DNA from: Sphingosinicella terrae | Lineage (GTDB): Bacteria > Pseudomonadota > Alphaproteobacteria > Sphingomonadales > Sphingomonadaceae | Length of the DNA: 64,000 nt | Assembly (NCBI RefSeq): GCF_003347635.1 | Contig: NZ_QDFY01000017.1 | Span: 1-64,000 of the forward strand | Direction: 5' to 3' | Part shown: piece by piece, positions 55,059-62,467 of the stretch | How the letters are laid out: the number at the start of each line of letters is the position of its first letter | How positions within the stretch are numbered: the stretch's first letter is position 1 | Program-made: the position numbers and the translations under genes | The notes under the pieces: generated by a model | What the model was told of the DNA's origin: nothing | Database searches by the model: none | What the model saw: the letters and a program-made list of their open reading frames with translations, nothing else

Positions 55059-56024
55059 ATGATGATCGGGACCGCTTGCGCCTCCGCGCCCGCCAGCATC
55101 GGCAATGTCGGCGTCGGCTTCGACGTCCTCGGCCAGGCCTTCGACGCCGCCCGCGACGAGATCGTCGCGGTGCGCGAGGGCCGGCCGGGCGTCCGCCTCG
55201 CGGCGGTCAGCGGCCTCGTCTCCAGCCTTCCCGACAGCCCCGAGAAGAACACGGCGCTGGCGGCCGCCCTCGCGGTGCTCGACGCGGCGGGGGCCGATTT
55301 CGGCGCCAGCCTGTCGATCCGCAAGGGCGTGCCGGTGAGCGGCGGCATGGGCGGCTCGGCCGCCTCCGCCGTCGCCGGCGCGGCCGCGGTCAACGCGCTC
55401 CTGCCCAAGCCTTTCAACCGCGAGGACTTGCTGCCCTTCGCGCTGGCGGGCGAGCGCGTCTCCTCCGATCCGCCGCCCTGGGACAATGTCGCGGGCAGCC
55501 TGTTCGGCGGCCTCGCCATCGTCGCCAGCGAATCCCCGGCCTATGTCTATCGCCTGCCAGCGCCGGTCGGGATCGTGTCGATCCTCTTCCATCCGTCCGC
55601 CACCATCGAGACCCGCTCGGCGCGCCGCCTGCTGCGCAGCGAGGTGCCGATGCAGCTCGCGGTCGAGCATTCGCGCCGGCTCGCCTCCTTCGTCGCCGGC
55701 TGCGCCACCGGCGATCTCGAGCTGCTGCGCGCCGGCTTCGAGGATTTGCTCGTCGAGCCGCAGCGCGAGCATCTCCTCCCGGCCCTGCCGGCGGTGAAGG
55801 AATCCGCTCTGGCCGCCGGCGCGCTCGGCTGCTCCTTCTCGGGCTCCGGCCCTTCCGTCTTCGCCTGGGCGCTCGAGGAGCAGGCGGATGCCGTCGCCTC
55901 GGCCATGGCCGCCGCCTTCGCGCGCTGCGGCCTCGACGCCCGCGCCTATCGTGCACCCGTCGATTCGGAGGGCGTCCGGGTCGAGTGGGTCCGCGAGGCC
56001 GCTCTCGCGAGCGCCGGCCGATGA
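55059..56024 (+). CDS. thrB: Homoserine kinase, GHMP family (ThrB1)
   Basis: This 321-residue enzyme phosphorylates homoserine. GHMP motifs are ASAPASIGNVGVGFDVLG, the phosphate loop VSGGMGGSAASAVAGA and CSFSGSGPSVFAW. This enteric-type kinase differs from the choline-kinase-like ThrB2 common in alphaproteobacteria. It starts 3 bases after thrA and overlaps thrC by ATGA. Confidence 0.95.
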   Translation: MMIGTACASAPASIGNVGVGFDVLGQAFDAARDEIVAVREGRPGVRLAAVSGLVSSLPDSPEKNTALAAALAVLDAAGADFGASLSIRKGVPVSGGMGGSAASAVAGAAAVNALLPKPFNREDLLPFALAGERVSSDPPPWDNVAGSLFGGLAIVASESPAYVYRLPAPVGIVSILFHPSATIETRSARRLLRSEVPMQLAVEHSRRLASFVAGCATGDLELLRAGFEDLLVEPQREHLLPALPAVKESALAAGALGCSFSGSGPSVFAWALEEQADAVASAMAAAFARCGLDARAYRAPVDSEGVRVEWVREAALASAGR

Positions 56025-57334
56025 GGTTCGTCAGCACCCGCGGCGGCGCGACCGCGGTCCCGGTCTCGCAAGCCATCCGCAATGGCGCGGCGCCCGACGG
56101 CGGGCTCTACGTTTCCGCGGAATCCATTTCGGTCGATCCGTCGACACTCCCTGCCGGCGAGGATCTGGCGCCTTTGGCTTCGGCCCTGCTCGCGCCCTTC
56201 TTCGGCGGCGATCCGCTCGCGGCCGAGCTGCCGGCGATCTGCGCCGAGGCGTTCGACTTCCCTGCGCCGGTCGTTCGGCCGGATCCCGCCGATGCGAACC
56301 TTCGGGCGCTCGAGCTCTTCCACGGGCCGACCGGGGCCTTCAAGGATTTCGGCGCCCGCTTCCTGCTCGCCTGCTTCGACCGCCTCGGCGACGAGGCGGG
56401 GCCGCTGACCATCCTCGTCGCCACGTCGGGCGATACCGGCGGCGCGGTCGGCTGCGCGGCGGAGGGACGGCAGGGCGTGGCTGCAATCATCCTCTATCCC
56501 CGCGGCCGCGTCTCCGCCTTCCAGGAGCACCAGCTCGGCTGCTGGCACGCGCCGGTGCGCGCGCTCGAAGTGGCGGGCGATTTCGATGACTGCCAGCGGC
56601 TGGTGAAGGCCGCCTTCGCCGACTCCGCATTGTCGCGGCGCCACCATCTGACCTCGGCCAATTCGATCAATGTCGGGCGGCTGCTCCCGCAGATGGTCTA
56701 TGTCGCCAAGGCGGCGCTGGAGGTGCATCGCGAGACCGGTACCGCTCCCGGCTTCGTCATCCCCACCGGCAATCTCGGCCATGCCGTCGCGGCCCTGTGG
56801 GCGCGCTCGCTCGGCCTTCCGGTCGGCCCGATCCTCTGCGCGACCAATTCCAACCGCACCCTGCTCGACTGGCATCTCGGCGGCGCCTATTCGCCCGGCC
56901 CCTCGCTGCAGACGATCGCCAATGCGATGGACGTCGGCGCGCCCAGCAATTTCGAGCGGCTGGCACAGCTGCCCGATCCGGTCGCGCAGGTCGAGGTCGA
57001 GCGGGTCGAGGACGAGACCATCCGTGCCCGCATCGTCGCCGAGTTCGAGCGCACCGGCTATGTCTGGTGCCCGCATTCGGCGACCGCTGCCGAGGCCTAT
57101 GCCCGCCTCGGCGAGGACCGGCGCCGCGAGCGCGTCTGGATCGCCGCCGCCACCGCCCATCCCTACAAGTTCGCCGACGTGGTCGAGCCGCTGGTCGGCG
57201 AGACGCTGGCGCCCCCGCCCGCGCTGGCGGCGATCCTCGACCGCGAGGCGAGCGCCCGACCGATCGCGGCGGACCTGGCGAGCCTGGCCGAGGCGCTGGG
57301 GGACGATGGAGGCGCTCGAACGGAGGCTGCCTGA
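56021..57334 (+). CDS. thrC: Threonine synthase
   Basis: This 437-residue PLP enzyme forms threonine from phosphohomoserine. The N-terminal MRFVSTRGGA, LFHGPTGAFKDFGARFLL (PLP lysine), VATSGDTGGAVGCA and SANSINVGRLLPQ are all typical. It ends the thr operon; a C/T-rich palindromic element follows. Confidence 0.95.
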   Translation: MRFVSTRGGATAVPVSQAIRNGAAPDGGLYVSAESISVDPSTLPAGEDLAPLASALLAPFFGGDPLAAELPAICAEAFDFPAPVVRPDPADANLRALELFHGPTGAFKDFGARFLLACFDRLGDEAGPLTILVATSGDTGGAVGCAAEGRQGVAAIILYPRGRVSAFQEHQLGCWHAPVRALEVAGDFDDCQRLVKAAFADSALSRRHHLTSANSINVGRLLPQMVYVAKAALEVHRETGTAPGFVIPTGNLGHAVAALWARSLGLPVGPILCATNSNRTLLDWHLGGAYSPGPSLQTIANAMDVGAPSNFERLAQLPDPVAQVEVERVEDETIRARIVAEFERTGYVWCPHSATAAEAYARLGEDRRRERVWIAAATAHPYKFADVVEPLVGETLAPPPALAAILDREASARPIAADLASLAEALGDDGGARTEAA

Positions 57335-57524
57335 ATCCCTCCCCCTCGAGGGGGAGGGTAGGGTGGGGGTGCTCGGCCTTCGCGAGGTTCCTCAGACTCA
57401 GAACCCCCTCACCCCAACCCTCTCCCTACGGGAGGGGGAGTCCTTCCGCGACCTGCCACGCTCGTCCGATTCCGGTTTCGCCCCCGTCCGCTTGCCGCTA
57501 CTATGCGATGAGAGGGAGGGACCG
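57335..57524. repeat. C/T-rich palindromic element after thrC
   Basis: CCTCCCCCTCGAGGGGGAGG (about 57338-57357), then GGTAGGGTGGGGGTG, and the inverted counterpart CACCCCAACCCTCTCCC-TACG-GGAGGGGG ending near 57440. It may terminate the thr transcript and resembles the element at 4364-4503. The remaining bases to 57524 should hold a promoter and the AGGGAGGG ribosome-binding site of the next gene. Confidence 0.6.
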
Positions 57525-58532
57525 ATGGGCGTTTTCGACTTTCTTTCCAAGCAATTCATCGACGTCATCGACTGGGTCGAGGAGCCGGGCGTCTTGGCCG
57601 TCCGCTATCCGATGCAGGACCGGGAGATCCAGAACGGCGCCCAGCTGACGGTGCGCGAAGGGCAGATGGCGGCCTTCATCAACGAAGGCCAGGTCGCCGA
57701 CGTGTTCGGTCCGGGCCTCCACACCCTCGAGACCGCCAACCTGCCGATCCTCACCTCGCTGATGAACTGGGACAAGGCGTTCAAGTCGCCGTTCAAGTCC
57801 GACGTCTATTTCTTCAGCCAGAAGGAGCAGATCGGGCTCAAATGGGGGACGGCCCAGCCGATCACCGTCCGCGACCAGGAATTCGGGCCGCTCCGGATCC
57901 GCGCCTTCGGCAGCTATTCGTTCCGTATCGAGGATGTCGGCCCGTTCGCGGTCAGGATCATGGGCACGCTCGACAAGATCCGGGTCGAGACTCTCGAGCC
58001 GCAGCTCAAGGCGGCAATAGCCACCGCGATGGCGACCGGCCTCGGCGGCGGCGCCATCCCCTTCGTCGACCTCGCCGCCAACCAGACCGCCCTCTCCGAG
58101 AAGCTCAAGGAGGCGGTCCAGGCCGCCTTCGCCCAATGGGGCCTGTCGGTGCAGAGCTTCTATGTCGAGAGCCTCTCTCTCCCCGAGGAGGTGCAGAAGC
58201 ATCTCGACAAAGCGAGCTCGATGCGCGTGCTCGGCGATCTCGACCGCTACGCCAAGTTCCAGACCGCCGAGGCGATCGAGAAGGCGGCCGACAATTCGGG
58301 GGGCATGGCCGGGATCGGCGCGGGCGCCGGGGTCGGCATGGCGATCGGCCAGGCGATGGCGACCGGTCTCGGAACGGGCGGTGGCGGCGGCGGCGGCGGC
58401 GGTGCCGCCCCGGCACCGGGCGAGGATCCGTTCGCGCTGATCGAACGGATGCACAAGTTGCTCACCATCGGCGCGATCACCCAGGAAGAGTTCGACACCA
58501 AGAAAGCCGAGTTGCTGGGCCGGATCCGCTAA
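57525..58532 (+). CDS. SPFH-domain protein with C-terminal SHOCT domain
   Basis: This 335-residue protein begins MGVFDFLSKQFIDVIDWVEEP and carries a YdjI-like SPFH (virion-core) domain over about 25-250 (REGQMAAFINEGQVADVFGPGLHTL). A poly-Gly linker (about 285-297) and a SHOCT motif (DPFALIERMHKLLTIGAITQEEFDTKKAELLGRI) follow. SPFH proteins form membrane-bound rings or microdomains. It has no transmembrane helix of its own. It leads a seven-gene cluster on the same strand, so it is probably the scaffold of that system. Confidence 0.85.
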   Translation: MGVFDFLSKQFIDVIDWVEEPGVLAVRYPMQDREIQNGAQLTVREGQMAAFINEGQVADVFGPGLHTLETANLPILTSLMNWDKAFKSPFKSDVYFFSQKEQIGLKWGTAQPITVRDQEFGPLRIRAFGSYSFRIEDVGPFAVRIMGTLDKIRVETLEPQLKAAIATAMATGLGGGAIPFVDLAANQTALSEKLKEAVQAAFAQWGLSVQSFYVESLSLPEEVQKHLDKASSMRVLGDLDRYAKFQTAEAIEKAADNSGGMAGIGAGAGVGMAIGQAMATGLGTGGGGGGGGGAAPAPGEDPFALIERMHKLLTIGAITQEEFDTKKAELLGRIR

Positions 58533-58545
58533 GAGCGAGCCGGGG

Positions 58546-59217
58546 GTGCTCAGCATTTCCTGCCCGAATTGCGGGGCCGAGGTGCAGTTCCGCTCGCCGG
58601 CTCTGCCGTCGCGGGTCTGCGACTATTGCCGCACCATCCTGGTGCGCAGCGGCGACGGCATCGAGGCGGTCGGCAAGGCGGCGGCGCTGCCCTTCGACGT
58701 CAGTCCGATCGCGATCGGCACCACCGGCAGTTTCGACCCCCGCCGCTTCGAGGTGATCGGCCGGGTGCGCTGGGGCTGGGAAGACGGCTCGTGGAACGAG
58801 TGGCTGGTCCTGTTCGACGACGGCTCCGACGGCTGGCTGGCGGAAGCGATGGGCCAGTTCATGCTGCTCAGGGAGCGGCCGATCGGCGACATCACCGATC
58901 CGGTATTCCGGCTGCTCATCGACGGCAGGACGGTGCTGGTCGGGACCGAACTCAGGATCGACGGCGACCCCTTCACCGTCGCCGATGCCCGCCCCGCGAC
59001 CTGCATCGCGTCGGAGGGGGAGCTTCCCTTCACCGCGCCGCCGGGCTGGTCGATCTACAGCGTCGATTTCCGATCGCCCACCGGCCGCGTCGCCAGCCTG
59101 CAGCGGGAAGCGACGCTGTCGAGCTTCTATGACGGCCGCTACGTGACCCTGGCGGAGCTCCAGGTCCGGGGGCTGCGGCCGATCGAGGGCTGGCGCGTGC
59201 CGGCCTTCGGAGGCTGA
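58546..59217 (+). CDS. DUF4178 protein with N-terminal zinc ribbon (1)
   Basis: This 223-residue soluble protein starts with a zinc-ribbon (ISCPNCGAEVQFRSPALPSRVCDYC) followed by a DUF4178 beta-rich domain (FEVIGRVRWGWEDGSWNEW, LLFDDG-type turns). The GTG start is 13 bases after the SPFH stop. The function is unknown; the domain is found in clusters with SPFH, DUF350 and polyamine-synthesis genes. Confidence 0.8.
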   Translation: MLSISCPNCGAEVQFRSPALPSRVCDYCRTILVRSGDGIEAVGKAAALPFDVSPIAIGTTGSFDPRRFEVIGRVRWGWEDGSWNEWLVLFDDGSDGWLAEAMGQFMLLRERPIGDITDPVFRLLIDGRTVLVGTELRIDGDPFTVADARPATCIASEGELPFTAPPGWSIYSVDFRSPTGRVASLQREATLSSFYDGRYVTLAELQVRGLRPIEGWRVPAFGG

Positions 59218-59218
59218 A

Positions 59219-60532
59219 TTGGCGACCGAGGCGCCTCCCGCTCCCGCCGCTTTCCCCGCGCCGGCTCCCGCGGTCAAGGCGCTGAGCTGCCCGTCCTGCG
59301 GCGGCACGATCGAGCTTCGCGCCGCCGGCTACACGGTCACCGTCGCCTGCCTCTATTGCGGGAGCCTGCTCGACGTCGCCAATCCCGACGTCAGGCTGAT
59401 CACCGAATATCACGAGGCCGCGGCCGAGCTCGAGATCCCCCTCGGTACGCGCGGCACGCTGGACGGTGTCGAGTGGGAGGCGATCGGCTATCTGCGCCGG
59501 TCCGAGGGCGGATCCTACCCTTGGGAAGAATATCTGCTGTTCAATCCCTATCACGCCTATCGCTGGCTGATCAGCAATGGCCGCGGCTGGAGCTTCGGCG
59601 AGCAGCTGACCCGTACGCCGGACTGGGCGCACGGCCTCAGTCTCGACGGCCAGCGCTACGAGGCCTTCTTTGCCGACGGAGTCGCCCAGGTCGATTATGT
59701 CCTCGGCGAATTCTACTGGCGGGTGAAGGCGGGCGAGGAAGTGAAGACGGACGATTATGTCCGTCCCGGCTGGATGCTCTCGCGCGAGGCGAACGAGCAG
59801 GAGGTCAGCTGGTCGCTGTCGCGCTGGCTGGAGCCGAAGGAGATCAAGGCGGCGTTCGGAGTGGAGCCGCCGCGCCGGTCCTGGCCGCCACTTCCGCACC
59901 AGCCCTCGCCCTACCGCCCGGCGCTGAAGCGGCGCGCGATGCTGGCGCTCGCCGCCGTCGGTTTCCTGATCCTGCTCGCCCTCCTGTTCGGCGGCGGCAG
60001 CACCCTGCTTCGCGCGGAGCTGCCGATCGCGCTCGACGGCGTGCAGCGGACGGCGACGCTCGGACCGGTGACCGTCGGCCGCGCCTATCAGATGGTCGCG
60101 ATCGAGGCGGAGGTGCCGCGGCTCGACAATGCCTGGGTCGATCTCGATTATTCGCTGGTCGACCGGGCGACGCAGGCGAGCTGGAATGCCTATGATGCCG
60201 CCGAGCGCTATTCGGGCCGCGATTCCGACGGCGCCTGGAGCGAGGGCAGCCGGAGCGCGACGGTGAAGCTGGCGGCGGTGCCGGCCGGCACCTACGATCT
60301 CGTCGTCGACTATCAGGGCAATCGCTGGGGCGGCGGCTCGAGCGGCGCCGAGCCGGAAAGCGTCCGGCTGGAGGTTCGCACCGGCACGGTCTTCTTCTCC
60401 AACTTCCTGCTGGCGGCGATCCTGATCCTGCTGCCGCTCATCTTCGTCATCTTCCGCCACATGAGCTTCGAATCGGCGCGCAAGGGCGAGAGCGACTTCG
60501 CGCCGGTGGCCGAGGATGACGAGGAGGACTGA
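59219..60532 (+). CDS. DUF4178 membrane protein with zinc ribbon (2)
   Basis: This 437-residue protein has a zinc ribbon (LSCPSCGGTIELRAAGYTV...CLYCG), a DUF4178 domain to about 190 (WEAIGYLRRSEGGSYPWEEY), a transmembrane helix at about 240-258 (MLALAAVGFLILLALLF), a periplasmic domain and a second helix near 395-413 (FLLAAILILLPLIFVIF). It ends in an acidic tail. The TTG start directly follows the previous stop. It is probably the membrane partner of the smaller DUF4178 protein. Confidence 0.8.
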   Translation: MATEAPPAPAAFPAPAPAVKALSCPSCGGTIELRAAGYTVTVACLYCGSLLDVANPDVRLITEYHEAAAELEIPLGTRGTLDGVEWEAIGYLRRSEGGSYPWEEYLLFNPYHAYRWLISNGRGWSFGEQLTRTPDWAHGLSLDGQRYEAFFADGVAQVDYVLGEFYWRVKAGEEVKTDDYVRPGWMLSREANEQEVSWSLSRWLEPKEIKAAFGVEPPRRSWPPLPHQPSPYRPALKRRAMLALAAVGFLILLALLFGGGSTLLRAELPIALDGVQRTATLGPVTVGRAYQMVAIEAEVPRLDNAWVDLDYSLVDRATQASWNAYDAAERYSGRDSDGAWSEGSRSATVKLAAVPAGTYDLVVDYQGNRWGGGSSGAEPESVRLEVRTGTVFFSNFLLAAILILLPLIFVIFRHMSFESARKGESDFAPVAEDDEED

Positions 60533-60534
60533 CG

Positions 60535-60684
60535 ATGGACCGCGGCACCTTCCTGTTCGGCCTGTGGTGCCTCGGCATCAGCGGCCTGTTCCTGGCCGGC
60601 ACCGTCTATGCCTACTCGCCCTTCGCCGACGGCGGCCGAACCGCGCCGCGCGTCGGCGGCGTCTACGGCCCCACCCACAAATAG
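60535..60684 (+). CDS. Small single-helix membrane protein
   Basis: This 49-residue protein has one hydrophobic helix (FLFGLWCLGISGLFLAGTVYA) and a short Gly/Pro-rich tail ending VYGPTHK. It fits tightly between the DUF4178 and DUF350 genes (2 and 9 bases), and its codon use is like theirs. It is probably a real subunit of the membrane assembly. I do not recognise a named family. Confidence 0.65.
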   Translation: MDRGTFLFGLWCLGISGLFLAGTVYAYSPFADGGRTAPRVGGVYGPTHK

Positions 60685-60693
60685 GAGACGAAC

Positions 60694-60906
60694 ATGGCCA
60701 CATCTTTGCCCGTGCTGCTGAACAGCCTCGTCTATGCCGGGATCGGCATCCTGGTCTTCGTCGTCGGCTTCTTCATCCTCGACATGCTGACCCCGGGGAA
60801 GCTGTGGGAGCAGATCAACGACAAGCAGAACAAGGCGGTCGCCATCTTCGCCGGATCGGTCGCGATCGGCCTGTCGATCATCATCGCCGCGGCGATTCAT
60901 GGCTGA
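60694..60906 (+). CDS. DUF350 membrane protein
   Basis: This 70-residue protein is a DUF350 unit with two transmembrane helices (LVYAGIGILVFVVGFFILDML and AVAIFAGSVAIGLSIIIAAAI). DUF350 proteins such as E. coli YjfL are repeatedly encoded with PspA/SPFH proteins and polyamine or glutathionylspermidine enzymes; their function is unknown. Its end overlaps the next gene by 8 bases. Confidence 0.85.
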   Translation: MATSLPVLLNSLVYAGIGILVFVVGFFILDMLTPGKLWEQINDKQNKAVAIFAGSVAIGLSIIIAAAIHG

Positions 60907-62467
60907 TTCGGCCGCCGCGGATGTGGGACGCCGGCATGGTTCCGAGGCCTCTTCCCCGCGGCGCCTGAGCGCCCCGGCGGCGGCCCTGGTCGCCTCCGCC
61001 TTCGTCGTCGCCACCTGCGGCCTCGTCTACGAGCTGCTCGCCAGCACCATCGCCTCCTATCTGCTCGGCGACAGCGTCACCCAATTCTCGACCGTCATCG
61101 GCACCTATCTGTTCGCGATGGGCATCGGCAGCTGGTGCTCGCGCTACGTCCGGCGCGATCCGCTGCGGCTGTTCGTCCGGGTCGAACTGCTCATCGCCCT
61201 GGTCGGCGGCTGCTCGGCGGCGGCCCTGTTCCTGCTCTTCCCGATGGTCGACCATTTCCGCGTCGCCCTCTACACGATCGTGCTCGCGATCGGCTTCTTC
61301 GTCGGCCTCGAAATCCCCTTGCTCATGCGGATCCTGCGCGACGGCTTCGACTTCCGCGAAGTGGTCTCCACCGTCCTCACCTTCGACTATGTCGGCGCGC
61401 TCGCCGCGTCCCTGCTCTTCCCGCTCCTGCTCGTCCCTCATCTCGGAATGATCCGAACCGGCTTCCTGTTCGGCATCGCCAATGCCGCGGTGGCGCTGGC
61501 GCTGATCCTCGTGGTGCCGCGGCGCCGCGAGCTCCGGCTCGAGCAGGCGGCCGCCTGGGCGATCCTCGCCGTCCTCGCCGTCGGCATGATAGCCGCGGAG
61601 CGGGTGCAGCGCTGGGCGGAGACGGCGAGCTACCAGGACCCGATCCTCTACGCGGCGTCGACGCCGTTCCAGCGCATCGTCCTCACCCGCAGCGGCGACG
61701 ACCTCAAGCTGTTCCTCAACGGCAACCTCCAATTCTCCTCGCGCGACGAATATCGCTATCATGAGGCGCTGGTGCATCCGGCGCTCGGCCGGGTCACGGC
61801 GCCGCGCGAGGTGCTCGTGCTGGGCGGCGGCGACGGGTTGGCCGTCCGCGAGATCCTCAAGCATCCGGGGGTCGAGCATGTCACGCTGGTCGATCTCGAC
61901 CCGGCAATGACCCGCTTGTTCTCCCGGAGCGGCATCCTCACCCGGCTCAACGGCAACGCCTTCCAGGATCGACGGGTGCGGGTGATCAATGCCGACGGCT
62001 TCCGCTGGGCTCGCGAGGCGCAGGGGCGCTACGATGCGATCGTCGTCGACCTGCCCGATCCGGTCGATTTCTCGCTGGGCAAGCTCTACACCGACAGCTT
62101 CTACCGCGAGGTGGCGCGGCTGCTGGCGCCCGGCGGCATGATGTCCGTCCAGAGCACCTCGCCTTTGGTCGCGCCGCAAGCCTATTGGTCGGTAGCGGCG
62201 ACCCTGGAATCGGTCGGGCTGAATATCCGGCCCTATCACGCCTACGTCCCGAGCTTCGGCGAATGGGGATTCATCCTCGCCGCTCATGGCGCCATCCCCG
62301 CTGCCGTCCGGATCCCGGCGGGCGGGCGTTTCCTCACCGCCGAGGGCGCCGAGCGGCTGTTCGACTTCCCGCCCGACATGGCGCGGCGGCCGGCGCCGGT
62401 GAACCGGCTCGACAACCAGGCGCTGGTGCGGCTCTTCTCCGAGGAATGGGGCCGCTATGAAGGCTGA
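60899..62467 (+). CDS. Membrane-integrated spermidine-synthase-like protein
   Basis: This 522-residue protein has an N-terminal membrane domain of about seven helices (25-215) followed by an aminopropyltransferase (SpeE-type) domain. The latter has VLVLGGGDGLAVREILKH for SAM/dcSAM binding, the acidic LVDLDPAMTRL and the catalytic region IVVDLPDPVDF. It could transfer an aminopropyl group or act as another SAM-dependent enzyme at the membrane. No AdoMet decarboxylase gene is in the window. It overlaps the FAD enzyme gene by 11 bases. Confidence 0.85.
   Translation: MADSAAADVGRRHGSEASSPRRLSAPAAALVASAFVVATCGLVYELLASTIASYLLGDSVTQFSTVIGTYLFAMGIGSWCSRYVRRDPLRLFVRVELLIALVGGCSAAALFLLFPMVDHFRVALYTIVLAIGFFVGLEIPLLMRILRDGFDFREVVSTVLTFDYVGALAASLLFPLLLVPHLGMIRTGFLFGIANAAVALALILVVPRRRELRLEQAAAWAILAVLAVGMIAAERVQRWAETASYQDPILYAASTPFQRIVLTRSGDDLKLFLNGNLQFSSRDEYRYHEALVHPALGRVTAPREVLVLGGGDGLAVREILKHPGVEHVTLVDLDPAMTRLFSRSGILTRLNGNAFQDRRVRVINADGFRWAREAQGRYDAIVVDLPDPVDFSLGKLYTDSFYREVARLLAPGGMMSVQSTSPLVAPQAYWSVAATLESVGLNIRPYHAYVPSFGEWGFILAAHGAIPAAVRIPAGGRFLTAEGAERLFDFPPDMARRPAPVNRLDNQALVRLFSEEWGRYEG

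Noticed and set aside
53217-55772. Very long open frames antisense to thrA/thrB, and similar ones opposite other genes
   Set aside because: They mirror genes with clear families on the other strand, have no recognisable domains and are a known artefact of high-GC codon use.
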